The position numbers were made by a program, and so were the translations under genes. The notes under the pieces were generated by a model. It ran no database searches. It had not been told where the DNA came from and was given only the letters and a program-made list of their open reading frames with translations. This document shows positions 17,069-24,328 of a stretch of 45,247 bases of DNA, one piece after another. The DNA is taken from positions 1-45,247 of the forward strand of contig NZ_JAUSBZ010000134.1 of assembly GCF_030651755.1 (NCBI RefSeq), written 5' to 3'. Every line of letters starts with the position of its first letter. Positions within the stretch are counted from its first letter, which is position 1. This DNA is from Phenylobacterium sp. GTDB taxonomy: Bacteria; Pseudomonadota; Alphaproteobacteria; Caulobacterales; Caulobacteraceae.

Positions 17069-18229
17069 ATGACCGAAGAAACCCGCCTGATCCACTCGGG
17101 TCTGGCGCAAACGCCCCTCGCCCGCACTGTCGGCCCGCCCATTCAGCGGGGATCGACGGTTCTGCTGCCCAATGCAGCGGCGCTGTATGACCACGGCGCC
17201 CACGTCACCTATGGCCGCCAGGGCCTTGCCGCGCAGAATGCGCTGACCGACGCCCTGGCGGAACTGGAGCACGCGCAATCGGTGACCCTCTATCCGTCGG
17301 GTCTGGCGGCCCTGACCGGCGCCATGCTGGCCGTCCTGGCCGCGGGGGATGAGGTGCTGGTGGTGGACACCATCTACAAGCCCACGCGCCGGTTCTGCGA
17401 CACGGTCCTGAAGCGGTTTGGCGTGAAGGTGCGCTACTATCCGCCCTCCCTCGACGCGCAGGCCCTGATGGCGGTCTGCGGACCGGCCACCCGGCTGATC
17501 CTCCTGGAGTCTCCGGGCTCGCTCAGCTTCGAGTTCCAGGATGTGCCCGCCATCGCCACAGCGGCCAGGGCGCGGGGCATGCTGACCTTGATCGACAACA
17601 CCTGGGCCGCAGGCCTGCTCTTCAAGCCCCTTGATCACGGGGTCGACATCAGCGTCCAGGCGCTGACCAAATATGTGGGCGGCCACTCCGACGTCTTTAT
17701 GGGGTCAGTGGCCGTGAGCGCGCCCGGCCTGATTCAGGCCCTTGATGACGGAGTCCTCAATCTGGGCTGGGCGGTGTCGCCGGACGACGCCTACCAGATG
17801 CTGCGTGGACTCCGGACCCTTGCGGTCCGTATGGCGCGACACGATCAGTCTGCGCGTCAGGTTGCCGATTGGCTTAGCCGCCAGCCAGAGGTCGCACAGG
17901 TTCTTCATCCCGCCCTGCCCGGAGCCCCGGGGGGCGACATCTGGCGTCGGGACTTCAGCGGCGCATGTGGACTCTTCGCCTTCATCTTCAAGCCCGGCGC
18001 TCCCATGGCGCCGGCGGCCTTTCTTGATCGACTGGAGATCTTTGGTCTGGGTTTCTCCTGGGGCGGATTTGAGAGCCTCGCCATCAATTGTGATCCGCAG
18101 TTCCCTGGCCGCCTGAATTCAGGCGCCTATGGCGGGCCGATGATCCGCCTGCACATCGGACTGGAAGACCCTGACGACCTGATCCAGGACCTGGCGGCCG
18201 GGCTTGCAGCCTGGCGCGCGGCGGGCTGA
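17069..18229 (+). CDS. metC: Cystathionine beta-lyase (Cys/Met metabolism PLP enzyme)
   Basis: A 386-residue fold-type I PLP enzyme. It begins TRLIHSGLAQTPLARTVGPPIQRGSTV as MetC proteins do; TYGRQGLAAQNALTDALAELE and the YPSGLAA loop bind PLP phosphate, and the PLP lysine is K201 in ALTKYVGGHSDVFMG. The C-terminus FSWGGFESLAIN matches cystathionine beta-lyase. It cleaves cystathionine to homocysteine, pyruvate and ammonia for methionine synthesis. The TGA overlaps the next ATG by one base, coupling it to the kinase gene. Confidence 0.93.
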   Translation: MTEETRLIHSGLAQTPLARTVGPPIQRGSTVLLPNAAALYDHGAHVTYGRQGLAAQNALTDALAELEHAQSVTLYPSGLAALTGAMLAVLAAGDEVLVVDTIYKPTRRFCDTVLKRFGVKVRYYPPSLDAQALMAVCGPATRLILLESPGSLSFEFQDVPAIATAARARGMLTLIDNTWAAGLLFKPLDHGVDISVQALTKYVGGHSDVFMGSVAVSAPGLIQALDDGVLNLGWAVSPDDAYQMLRGLRTLAVRMARHDQSARQVADWLSRQPEVAQVLHPALPGAPGGDIWRRDFSGACGLFAFIFKPGAPMAPAAFLDRLEIFGLGFSWGGFESLAINCDPQFPGRLNSGAYGGPMIRLHIGLEDPDDLIQDLAAGLAAWRAAG

Positions 18230-19122
18230 TGCTTGGCGGGGATGACTGGATCGCAGCCTTCCTGCGAGAGGAAGGCTTGCCGTCGGTCTATCGCGCGAGC
18301 ATTTCAGCCGTGGCCGAACCCCTCGCCCAACGGCTGCAGGCCTTTTGCGCCGGTCGCCGGGGCCCGCTGGTGGTCGGGATGTGCGGCGCCCAAGGGTCGG
18401 GCAAGTCCAGCCTCACCGCCGCCCTGCGGCGCCTGATGGCGCGACGCGGGCTGCGCGTGGCGGTCATTTCCCTGGATGATCTCTATCTGACCCACGACCA
18501 GCGCGCCGCTCTGGCCAGGGACGTCCACCCCCTGCTCGCCGTCCGTGGTCCGCCCGGGACCCACGACATCGGGGCGGGCCTCGCCCTGATGGATGATTTG
18601 GCGCAGCCCCTCGAGGTCGCCCTGCCACGCTTTGATAAAGGGACCGACGACCCACGCCCCACCGCCCTGTGGCCGCGGTTCCTGGGGCCTGCTCACATCA
18701 TTCTGCTAGAGGGTTGGTGCGTCGGCGCTCAGGCCCAGCCCGAGGCCCAGCTGGTCCAAGCCGTGAACAGCCTTGAAGCCGACCAGGACCCCAACGGGGT
18801 GTGGCGGCGCTACGTCAATGACGCCCTGGCGGGCCCCTATCAGACGCTCTTTGGCCAGATCGACTATCTCATTCTGCTGCGGGCGCCAGGCTTCGAGGTG
18901 GTGGCCGACTGGCGGGAGGAGCAGGAGTCGAAGCTGCGCACGCTCGGCCCCGTTCACGCCGCCCGCGCCATGAGCGCCGACCAGGTACGCAGCTTCGTTC
19001 AACTCTATGAGCGGCTGACCCGCCACATGCTCGACACCCTGCCCGAGCGGGCCGATTTGCTCATTGAGCTTGGTCCCGACCGGACGATGCGATTGGCGGG
19101 ACCGACATGGCGGGTTCCGTAG
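18229..19122 (+). CDS. P-loop kinase, probable D-glycerate 3-kinase
   Basis: A 297-residue P-loop kinase. Walker A is GAQGSGKSS near residues 53-61; VISLDDLYLTHDQR and HPLLAVRGPPGTHDIGAG and LLEGWCVGA are the conserved stretches of the plant/fungal-type D-glycerate 3-kinase (GLYK) family, related to phosphoribulokinase and uridine kinase. It would phosphorylate D-glycerate to 3-phosphoglycerate, the entry to serine and thus cysteine synthesis, which fits the sulfur amino acid genes beside it. It overlaps metC by one base. Its last 62 bases overlap the convergent gene on the minus strand. The exact substrate is inferred from family resemblance. Confidence 0.8.
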   Translation: MLGGDDWIAAFLREEGLPSVYRASISAVAEPLAQRLQAFCAGRRGPLVVGMCGAQGSGKSSLTAALRRLMARRGLRVAVISLDDLYLTHDQRAALARDVHPLLAVRGPPGTHDIGAGLALMDDLAQPLEVALPRFDKGTDDPRPTALWPRFLGPAHIILLEGWCVGAQAQPEAQLVQAVNSLEADQDPNGVWRRYVNDALAGPYQTLFGQIDYLILLRAPGFEVVADWREEQESKLRTLGPVHAARAMSADQVRSFVQLYERLTRHMLDTLPERADLLIELGPDRTMRLAGPTWRVP

Positions 19123-19384
19123 GGCCCACCTCAATCCCTTCGACAGCGAAGTAGCGCACCGTCCCGATCAGCGCGTTCCTGCGATCATGGACGACAACCT
19201 GGGCGTCCCCGCCCGCCGTGGCGATGAGCTGGGCGAGGCTGCGGGCCTTGGCCTCCGCATGGGCGCCGGACATGAACATCAGGGGATGGTCGCAGAGACT
19301 GGAGGTGACAGACCAACCGCCCTCCACCGGGGTCACAGTGATCAGATTGTCGGAAGTTGCTCCAGCCTTCGCCAGCCACGCCAT
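19061..19384 (-). CDS. Small hypothetical protein, possibly DUF2188-like
   Basis: A 107-residue protein, MAWLAKAGATSDNLITVTPVE onward. The core ITVTPVEGGWSVTSS ... AEAKARSLAQLIATAGGDAQVVVHDRRNALIGTVRYF has the pattern of small DUF2188-type proteins (a GGW segment, a helix, then a VxxxDxxG strand). The ATG at 19384 has an excellent ribosome site, GGGAGG seven bases upstream, which decides the start over an upstream alternative. Its 3' end overlaps the convergent kinase gene by 62 bases, an unusually long tail-to-tail overlap; the C-terminal ~20 residues are therefore constrained by the other gene. Function unknown. Confidence 0.6.
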   Translation of the reverse strand: MAWLAKAGATSDNLITVTPVEGGWSVTSSLCDHPLMFMSGAHAEAKARSLAQLIATAGGDAQVVVHDRRNALIGTVRYFAVEGIEVGPTEPAMSVPPIASSGRDQAQ

Positions 19385-19627
19385 TGATCGCCTCCCACAG
19401 ACGAACCCCGCCACCCGGGGCGACACCACCCGTCATTGCAGCCTGGTTTTGCGTTGAGGTCTGTCAGCCAGCCGACACTTCTCTAAGCTGTGAAACTGTA
19501 GCCAAGCTCATCCAGGTTGTCGTCATTTGGCGCGCTGGACACGGCGACATCCTTTCCGAGGGGACGCTGTGCTCAGGCGCGATGTCAGACTGGCCGCCAG
19601 ATTCGAGCGCGAACGCTGACCGTCCGA
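19385..19627. other. Longest intergenic stretch; junction before the TetR/epimerase cassette
   Basis: No convincing gene, tRNA or IS end. It lies between the small hypothetical gene (transcribed leftwards from 19384) and the 3' end of tetR. It must carry the promoter of the small gene on the minus strand. Base use shifts from the neighbourhood style towards that of the cassette within this stretch. Confidence 0.5.
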
Positions 19628-19637
19628 TCAGCGGACG
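19621..19637 (-). terminator. Hairpin over the tetR stop codon
   Basis: CGTCCG-ATCAG-CGGACG is a perfect 6-bp stem with a 5-base loop that contains the tetR stop codon. A competing inverted repeat (CGCTGA/TCAGCG on the minus strand) overlaps it. There is no T-tract, so it is a weak terminator at best. Confidence 0.3.
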
Positions 19638-20233
19638 AACGCCTTCACCAGGGTGCGCACCACGGCTCGGGCCATGTCCTCGATCGGCAGGCCAGCTCTC
19701 ACAGCGGCTTCAACATGCAGGGGGTGGACGAACACCGTCACTGCGTCGCGCACGACGCCGGCAGCGGCGCCAACATCGCCGATTTGGAACTCGCCGCGCC
19801 GCACGCCATCAGCGAGGATGCGCTCGACCAGTCCGGTCATGGCGCGCCCATAGGCGGCGATGATCTCGGGCCGCTCCTCCATGATGCGGCGATAAAGTGC
19901 GTAGATTTCCGGATCGCCGGCCAGGCGCTCGCGCTTGCGGGCCTGGAGCGCCAGCACCATCGCCTCCAGCCGGTCGGCGGCGGGGCCATCCGCCTCGACG
20001 AATGCGGACGCCATGGCGGCCTCGTCGCGCATGGCCTGCTCGACCACTGCATCGAAGATGTCGGCCTTTGAACGAAAGTGGCGGTACAGCGTGGTGTGCG
20101 AGGTGCCCATCGCGCGCGCAATGTCGACGACATTTGTCTTCGCGCCCCCATACCGGCGGAGCTGCTCGATCGCCGCCTCGATGATGCGGCCGCGAACCCC
20201 GTCATCGGTAGCCGCATCATGTTTCATCCGCAT
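19628..20233 (-). CDS. TetR-family transcriptional regulator
   Basis: A 201-residue repressor. The N-terminal helix-turn-helix is clear: RGRIIEAAIEQLRRYGGAKTNVVDIARAMGTSHTTLYRHFRSKADIFDAVVEQA (residues ~14-68). The C-terminal ligand domain is of the sort found in alphaproteobacterial TetR proteins; the ligand is unknown. Two ATGs (20233 and 20227) are possible starts, neither with a good ribosome site. It is divergent from the epimerase gene, and a palindrome between them is the obvious operator. Alanine is mostly GCG and leucine often CTC here, unlike the GCC/CTG-rich genes around, suggesting transfer. Confidence 0.9.
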   Translation of the reverse strand: MRMKHDAATDDGVRGRIIEAAIEQLRRYGGAKTNVVDIARAMGTSHTTLYRHFRSKADIFDAVVEQAMRDEAAMASAFVEADGPAADRLEAMVLALQARKRERLAGDPEIYALYRRIMEERPEIIAAYGRAMTGLVERILADGVRRGEFQIGDVGAAAGVVRDAVTVFVHPLHVEAAVRAGLPIEDMARAVVRTLVKAFVR

Positions 20234-20267
20234 TTTTTAGCGCGCGGCATCCCATGTTGCAACGATA

Positions 20268-20287
20268 AACATAATATGGATTATGTT
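20268..20287. promoter_or_regulatory. Palindromic operator between tetR and the epimerase gene
   Basis: AACATAAT (20268-20275) and ATTATGTT (20280-20287) are perfect 8-base inverted arms around ATGG. It is the only AT-rich spot in the 94-base divergent gap, just upstream of the -10 proposed for the epimerase gene. By position and size it is the likely TetR binding site controlling both genes. Confidence 0.6.
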
Positions 20288-20288
20288 C

Positions 20289-20296
20289 GTTATAAC
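20289..20296 (+). promoter_or_regulatory. Putative -10 of the epimerase promoter
   Basis: GTTATAAC matches 7 of 8 positions of the Caulobacter -10 consensus GCTANAWC and lies 31 bases before the epimerase ATG. The -35 region falls inside the palindrome and has no good match, as expected of a promoter blocked by a bound repressor. The element is itself palindromic, so it could also serve the other strand. Confidence 0.4.
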
Positions 20297-20327
20297 GCGG
20301 CTCAGAATTGTCGGCCAGGAGTGACCC

Positions 20328-21383
20328 ATGGAACAGCTTAGGCGAGTGACGCCCCGAACGGCTTTCGTCACAGGCGGCTCGGGCTTTGTCGGCGCGCGGC
20401 TCATCGCGCGGCTCGTCGCCGACGGATGGTCAGTTCGCGCCCTTGGCCGCAGCGATGGAGCGCTGCGTAGGGTCGCGGCGCTCGGAGCCGAGCCCGTGCG
20501 AGGCGATTTGACGGACCAGGAGGCGCTAGCGGCCGGGATGCGCGGCTGCGAGGTGGTGTTCCACGTCGCCGCCCACTTCAAGCTGTGGGGCCCCCGCGCG
20601 CTGTTCGAGCGGGTCAATGTCGGTGGAACACGCGCGATCGTCGAAGCGGCGCGCGCGACGCCCGAGGTTCGCCGCGTGGTGATGGTCAGCGCCGCCGCGG
20701 TGGTGATGGGGAAGCCGGAACCGATGCGCGCAGTCCGCGAAGACGAGCCGCTTCGCTTCCAACGCTACGCGCCCTATTCGGCGTCCAAAGCCCGCGCCGA
20801 ACGGCTGCTGCTCGACGCCAATGGCACGCGCGCAGGGTTCGAAACGAGCGCGGTCCGGCCGCCCTTCATCTGGGGCGCGGGCATGCCGACGCTTGAGGAG
20901 ATGGCGCACATCGTCGCCGCAGGCCGGTTCCAGTGGGTTGGCGGCGGCCACCAAGCCATGTCGACCTGCCACGTCGACAATCTCTGCCACGCGCTGATGC
21001 TCGCGGCCGAGCGTGGCCGCGGCGGCGAGGCCTATTTCGTGAGCGATGGACGCGACGGGACGCTGAAGAGCGTGATCGCGCCGCTTCTTGCGACGCGCGG
21101 CGTCGATCCCGGCCAGCGCGCGGCGCCGTTCGGGGTCGTCTGGACCTTGGCGGGGGTCATGGGCTTTGTCTGGCGCACGCTGCGCCTCAAGGGCGAGCCG
21201 CCGATCACGCGCCAGATGCTGCGGCTGATCGGCAAGGATTTCACGGTGGACATCGGAAAAGCCACATCCGAACTCGGATACAGCGCAGTTGTCAGTTGGG
21301 AGGAGGGCCTCGCCGAGATGCGCGCAGGCGCCTTCACGCCCGCCCCCGCTGCGCCGCCGGTTGTAGAACCGGCGGCGAGATGA
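20328..21383 (+). CDS. NAD(P)-dependent epimerase/dehydratase (3-beta-HSD / DFR-like extended SDR)
   Basis: A 351-residue extended short-chain dehydrogenase. Cofactor loop TGGSGFVGARLIARL near residue 15; VFHVAAHFKLWGP; catalytic YSASKARAE near residue 147. The profile fits the 3-beta-hydroxysteroid dehydrogenase / dihydroflavonol reductase branch; substrate unknown. An AGGAG site lies seven bases before the ATG. It is controlled presumably by the divergent tetR. Codon choice (GCG, CGC, CTC) differs from the window's core genes and matches tetR. The gene ends about 110 bases from the 3' end of tRNA-Arg, the classic side for integration of foreign DNA. Confidence 0.88.
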   Translation: MEQLRRVTPRTAFVTGGSGFVGARLIARLVADGWSVRALGRSDGALRRVAALGAEPVRGDLTDQEALAAGMRGCEVVFHVAAHFKLWGPRALFERVNVGGTRAIVEAARATPEVRRVVMVSAAAVVMGKPEPMRAVREDEPLRFQRYAPYSASKARAERLLLDANGTRAGFETSAVRPPFIWGAGMPTLEEMAHIVAAGRFQWVGGGHQAMSTCHVDNLCHALMLAAERGRGGEAYFVSDGRDGTLKSVIAPLLATRGVDPGQRAAPFGVVWTLAGVMGFVWRTLRLKGEPPITRQMLRLIGKDFTVDIGKATSELGYSAVVSWEEGLAEMRAGAFTPAPAAPPVVEPAAR

Positions 21384-21490
21384 CCGCCATCCCCGATGTT
21401 CGCCGTGCGACTTGCGAGCGGCCAACGCCGGGATGCTGCGCCGAAGCCGAAGCCAGCCACCGCTTTCCGCCGATTCCACGATTCAAGAAA

Positions 21491-21567
21491 TGGCGCGCCC
21501 TGCAGGACTCGAACCTGCAACCGTCCGCTTAGAAGGCGGATGCTCTATCCGGTTGAGCTAAGGGCGC
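21491..21567 (-). tRNA. tRNA-Arg (anticodon TCT)
   Basis: A 77-base cloverleaf on the minus strand with encoded CCA (21491-21493). Acceptor GCGCCCT pairs fully with AGGGCGC; T-arm GCAGG-TTCGAGT-CCTGC is perfect; the anticodon loop is CTTCTAA, giving TCT. The 3' end faces the TetR/epimerase cassette. Confidence 0.95.
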
Positions 21568-21589
21568 CGCGCCCGGAGAGGCCGGGATC

Positions 21590-21895
21590 TCAGTGGGTCC
21601 AGGGAACCTTGCGGCCAAAGGCGAAGTTGTCGGCATAGGCCTTGATGATGCGTTTGGCCGGCTTGGGGTCAAACACCTCAAAGGCGACGCCGTTCTGCTC
21701 GGCATAGGCGACCGCCTCGGCCTTGGTGTCGAAGGTCAGTCGCAACTGGGTGCGGGTGTCGTCAGTCTGGGTCCAGCCCATCAGGGCGTCCGGGCGACGG
21801 GCGCTGGCGGGTTCAAATTCCAGGACCCAGTCCTTGGACTTGCCGCGTCCAGACTGCATGGCGTTCTTGGCGGGGCGGAAGATGCGCGCAAGCAT
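21590..21895 (-). CDS. NADH dehydrogenase accessory subunit, NDUFS4-like (ETC complex I subunit)
   Basis: A 101-residue member of the NDUFS4/18 kDa complex I subunit family, found in alphaproteobacteria and mitochondria. It starts MLARIFRPAKNAMQSGRGKSKDWVLEFEP; the hallmark GWTQTDDTRTQLRLTFDTKAEAVAYAEQNG is present, ending with KAYADNFAFGRKVPWTH. It supports assembly or stability of complex I at the inner membrane. The ATG at 21895 is chosen over an upstream TTG because it gives the family N-terminus. It sits alone between tRNA-Pro and tRNA-Arg on the same strand. Confidence 0.93.
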   Translation of the reverse strand: MLARIFRPAKNAMQSGRGKSKDWVLEFEPASARRPDALMGWTQTDDTRTQLRLTFDTKAEAVAYAEQNGVAFEVFDPKPAKRIIKAYADNFAFGRKVPWTH

Positions 21896-21978
21896 GTGGC
21901 GGTCCCAACTCGTTCTCAAAACCGGCGCGCGAGGCGGAGCCAGCCGCCGGCGTTCCGCAGAATCCCGATGTCGGCGTC

Positions 21979-22055
21979 TGGTCGGGGCGGCGTGATTCGA
22001 ACACGCGACCCTCTGCTCCCAAAGCAGATGCGCTACCAGGCTGCGCTACGCCCCG
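21979..22055 (-). tRNA. tRNA-Pro (anticodon TGG)
   Basis: A 77-base cloverleaf on the minus strand with encoded CCA at 21979-21981. Acceptor CGGGGCG pairs with CGCCCCG, discriminator A; anticodon loop TTTGGGA gives TGG with G37, typical of proline tRNA; T-arm GCGTG-TTCGAAT-CACGC. Confidence 0.95.
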
Positions 22056-22121
22056 AGACGGACGCCGACATTGGCCGTCTCATGCCACGCAAGGCGCCGC
22101 GCCGCAATGTGAGTGGCGCCA

Positions 22122-22553
22122 TCATCGACGCTTGTGCATCAGTTTAAAGACGCCAGACCCCCGGACCACGTCGCGGGCGCCCACATAGACGCGACCTTCG
22201 ACAAAGGCCACATCCTGGGTCAGGCGCGTGACGCGGGATTCCCCCATCACCCACTCTCCCACCCGGCCCATGTGCAGAAAGTCCACCGACAGATGGATGG
22301 TGACCCCTGGGCGCCGGGCGGCGCGAAACACCGCCGCTCCCATCAGACCATCCAGAAAACTCGTCAGCATGCCCCCATGCACCAAGCCCAGTCCGTTGGC
22401 GTGGCGGGGCAAGGCGAAGAAGGCCTGCTCTGTCGACTCACCGGGCTCGGCCCGGTGGAAAAAGGGTCCGTTGTGGCCCGAATAGGCGCCACGGCCCTCG
22501 GATCGCACGAAGCCCGGCGGGGGCGGCGGAATCTCGTCGACGGAATCAGCCAC
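22122..22553 (-). CDS. PaaI-family hotdog thioesterase
   Basis: A 143-residue hotdog-fold protein. The PaaI/4HBT signature is HANGLGLVHGGMLTSFLDGLMGAAV, with the catalytic Asp in the helix following HGG, then TIHLSVDFLHMGRVGEWVMGES. It should hydrolyse acyl- or aryl-CoA thioesters in the cytoplasm; substrate unknown. A GTG at 22553 (MADSVDEIPPPPPGF) is the most likely start; it overlaps the stop of the DUF192 gene by eight bases, so the two are coupled. A TTG further upstream is possible but deeper in the neighbour. No strong ribosome site. Confidence 0.8.
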   Translation of the reverse strand: MADSVDEIPPPPPGFVRSEGRGAYSGHNGPFFHRAEPGESTEQAFFALPRHANGLGLVHGGMLTSFLDGLMGAAVFRAARRPGVTIHLSVDFLHMGRVGEWVMGESRVTRLTQDVAFVEGRVYVGARDVVRGSGVFKLMHKRR

Positions 22554-23019
22554 GGGGGAAGATTCGATGAATGACCCGGTCGCCTGGCAAGGCGCCAATC
22601 TCCGCAGACCGCCCGCCGATCAGCTCGAGGACGGCGCGGACCGGCCCGCCGGAAGGCACGCCTTCCTCCGACAGCGGCACAGTGTTGCGGGCGATGGAGA
22701 GGATCCGCCCGTCAGCGCGGATGAAGATCATGTCGAGCGAGATGTAGGTGTTGCGCATCCAGAAAGAGACCGGACGCGGGGTGTGGAAATCAAACAGCAT
22801 GCCCCGATCCGGCGCCAGCGACCGGCGATGCATCAGGCCTCGAGCGCGGCTCTGGTCGTCGGCGGCGATCTCGACCTGGAAGCTGACAGGCCCCCGGGCC
22901 GTGACAATCGACAGGGGCTCTAGGACTGGACCAGCGGTCTTGGCCAGCAGTTGTCCGGGCGCGGCCAAGGCTGCAAAGCCTGCCAGAACGGCCCGGCGGT
23001 GGACCAGGGGATGGGACAA
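22546..23019 (-). CDS. DUF192 family exported protein
   Basis: A 157-residue protein of the DUF192 family: ARGLMHRRSLAPDRGMLFDFHTPRPVSFWMRNTYISLDMIFIRADGRI is the conserved core, including the MWMKNT-like segment. Function is unknown in the family. The TTG at 23019 is preferred: GGAGG lies eight bases upstream and the product then begins MSHPLVHRRAVLAGFAALAAPGQLLA, a signal peptide with HRR before the hydrophobic stretch (possible Tat signal). ATGs at 23064-23067 would put 16 odd residues before it. It is followed by the thioesterase gene with an 8-base overlap. Confidence 0.78.
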   Translation of the reverse strand: MSHPLVHRRAVLAGFAALAAPGQLLAKTAGPVLEPLSIVTARGPVSFQVEIAADDQSRARGLMHRRSLAPDRGMLFDFHTPRPVSFWMRNTYISLDMIFIRADGRILSIARNTVPLSEEGVPSGGPVRAVLELIGGRSAEIGALPGDRVIHRIFPRG

Positions 23020-23094
23020 GGGCGCGACCTCCGTCAGACAGCGAGCGGAGCCATCCATACACATCATCCCGCGCAGCGCGGCGGCATTATGGCT

Positions 23095-23700
23095 CTAGGC
23101 CAGACCTACCGACTCGATCTCGGCCACCACAAGGCCTTTCGGACCTTCGGCGAACCGCACCATCACATCATCGCCCGGCTGCAGATCCTCAAGTCCCGCC
23201 CGGCGCAGGGTCTCGATGTGGATGAAGATGTCGCCCGGCTCAGCCTCGCGAACCACAAACCCGTAGCCCTTGGCGCGATTGAACCACTTGACCTTGGCAC
23301 GCTCGGGGGGACCGCCCGCCAGGACAGGCCTGCGGGGCCGCGTGAAGCCGTCGCCGCGGTCATGACCGCGGTCGGCCCCATCACGACGGCTGACCTCCTC
23401 GCGGGGACGACGAACCTCGGGCGGGGGGGCGGCGCTCTCATCCAGTTCGAGGACCTCGGCGACCTGCCAACCCTTGGGGCGTCGAATGGCCTCACAGACG
23501 ATAATGGCGCCTTCCAAAGCGCTCTCATGACCGGAATCCCGCAACGAGGTCACGTGCAGCAGGACGTCCTTTAGGTCTGTCTTGCTGGGGTCGTCGGGAA
23601 CGACGAAGCCGTACCCCTTGCCAGCGTCAAACCATTTTACGCGACCGCTGATGCGTACAGCGTCGTCAGCGCCGGCATCGTGAAAATCGTAACCAGACAT
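23095..23700 (-). CDS. Double cold-shock-domain protein (CspC/CspD type)
   Basis: A 201-residue protein with two cold shock domains. The first (residues ~18-86) has [14 protein letters not shown] (RNP1) and DVLLHV (RNP2); the second (~134-198) has [14 protein letters not shown] and DIFIHI. Between them is a ~45-residue linker rich in Arg, Asp and Pro, probably disordered and possibly RNA-binding. In Caulobacter the two-domain Csp proteins are made in stationary phase rather than on cold shock. Start ATG 23700 has GAGGGG just upstream. The 5' region holds a short hairpin (TCTCG/CGAGA) and a GTTATAAC -10-like element at 23745-23752. Confidence 0.9.
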   Translation of the reverse strand: MSGYDFHDAGADDAVRISGRVKWFDAGKGYGFVVPDDPSKTDLKDVLLHVTSLRDSGHESALEGAIIVCEAIRRPKGWQVAEVLELDESAAPPPEVRRPREEVSRRDGADRGHDRGDGFTRPRRPVLAGGPPERAKVKWFNRAKGYGFVVREAEPGDIFIHIETLRRAGLEDLQPGDDVMVRFAEGPKGLVVAEIESVGLA

Positions 23701-23826
23701 GCGCCCCTCTGGCCCGATCTCCCTCAATGCTAACAACCGGGCCAGTTATAACAGTGTTCTCGTTAGGCGAGAGCCGTCAATAACCATTTGGTCGAACAAG
23801 CTTGGCAATGCCGAAATCGCCGGCTT

Positions 23827-23858
23827 GCCGGGCAGATCAGGGGCCGGGCAGATCAGGG
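23827..23858. repeat. Perfect 16-bp tandem duplication
   Basis: GCCGGGCAGATCAGGG occurs twice head to tail (23827-23842 and 23843-23858) in the gap between the small lipoprotein gene and the cold shock gene. A second, related duplication lies 30 bases away inside the lipoprotein gene. Confidence 0.9.
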
Positions 23859-23878
23859 GCTGTCTGGCGATGCGGCCG

Positions 23879-24079
23879 CTAGTTTGAGACCGGGGGCAGA
23901 TTGACCGGGGGCAGATTCTCCTCGGTCTCAGCCGTTTGCGACGGCGCGGCGTCGGCCGGCGCCGGTGTTGCGGTGTCGGGCATGGCCGCAGCGGTCGCGG
24001 TCTGCTCTGGATTCGTATCAGTGCAGGCGCCCAGGGCGAGGGCGGCGGCGCCGAGAATGATGAGGGGGAGGGTTTTCAT
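23879..24079 (-). CDS. Small lipoprotein of unknown function
   Basis: A 66-residue protein: MKTLPLIILGAAALALGAC is a signal with lipobox LGAC, then a Thr/Ala/Pro-rich tail with no domain. The C-terminus reads ENLPPVNLPPVSN, the NLPPV repeat being encoded by a tandem 15-mer. The ATG at 24079 has GGAG seven bases upstream, which decides it over the ATGs 8 and 9 codons earlier. No family is recognised. It stands alone between the cold shock gene and tRNA-Glu. Confidence 0.65.
   Translation of the reverse strand: MKTLPLIILGAAALALGACTDTNPEQTATAAAMPDTATPAPADAAPSQTAETEENLPPVNLPPVSN
23888..23917. repeat. 15-bp tandem duplication inside the small lipoprotein gene
   Basis: GACCGGGGGCAGATT occurs twice head to tail (23888-23902, 23903-23917), in frame, encoding the repeated NLPPV at the protein's C-terminus. 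It shares the CCGGG...CAGAT core with the nearby 16-bp tandem repeat. Confidence 0.85.
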
Positions 24080-24197
24080 CGCGATCTCCGTCTGCTGCAT
24101 CATTTCAACGCAAACAGCGCAGGTTCGTTGCGAACGCCCGCCTTGGCGAACCCGATCGCAAGAAGGTCTCAGCAGGAGGGAAGATCAGAACTCCGCG

Positions 24198-24272
24198 TGG
24201 TAGTCCCTAGGGGAGTCGAACCCCTCTCTCCAGGTTGAAAACCTGGCGTCCTAACCGATAGACGAAGGGACC
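24198..24272 (-). tRNA. tRNA-Glu (anticodon TTC)
   Basis: A 75-base cloverleaf on the minus strand with encoded CCA at 24198-24200. Anticodon loop TTTTCAA gives TTC; T-arm AGGGG-TTCGACT-CCCCT is perfect. Acceptor GGTCCCT pairs with AGGGACT, leaving a G-U at the 1-72 pair. Confidence 0.95.
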
Positions 24273-24328
24273 ACTCGACGCGGAGGGCGGCTCTATATCC
24301 GCCTTCCCTGCCCCACGCAACCCGCAGC

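Noticed and set aside
19839..19849. An 11-base copy of the tRNA-Arg 3' end (ATGGCGCGCCC) inside tetR as a possible att site
   Set aside because: It lies within conserved coding sequence of the cassette itself, is short and GC-rich, and would not bracket the whole cassette; chance match is likely.
23745..23752. A full promoter for the cold shock gene (TTGACG with GTTATAAC)
   Set aside because: Both elements exist on the minus strand but the spacing (about 21 bases between the motifs) is too long for the Caulobacter consensus, so no complete promoter is claimed.
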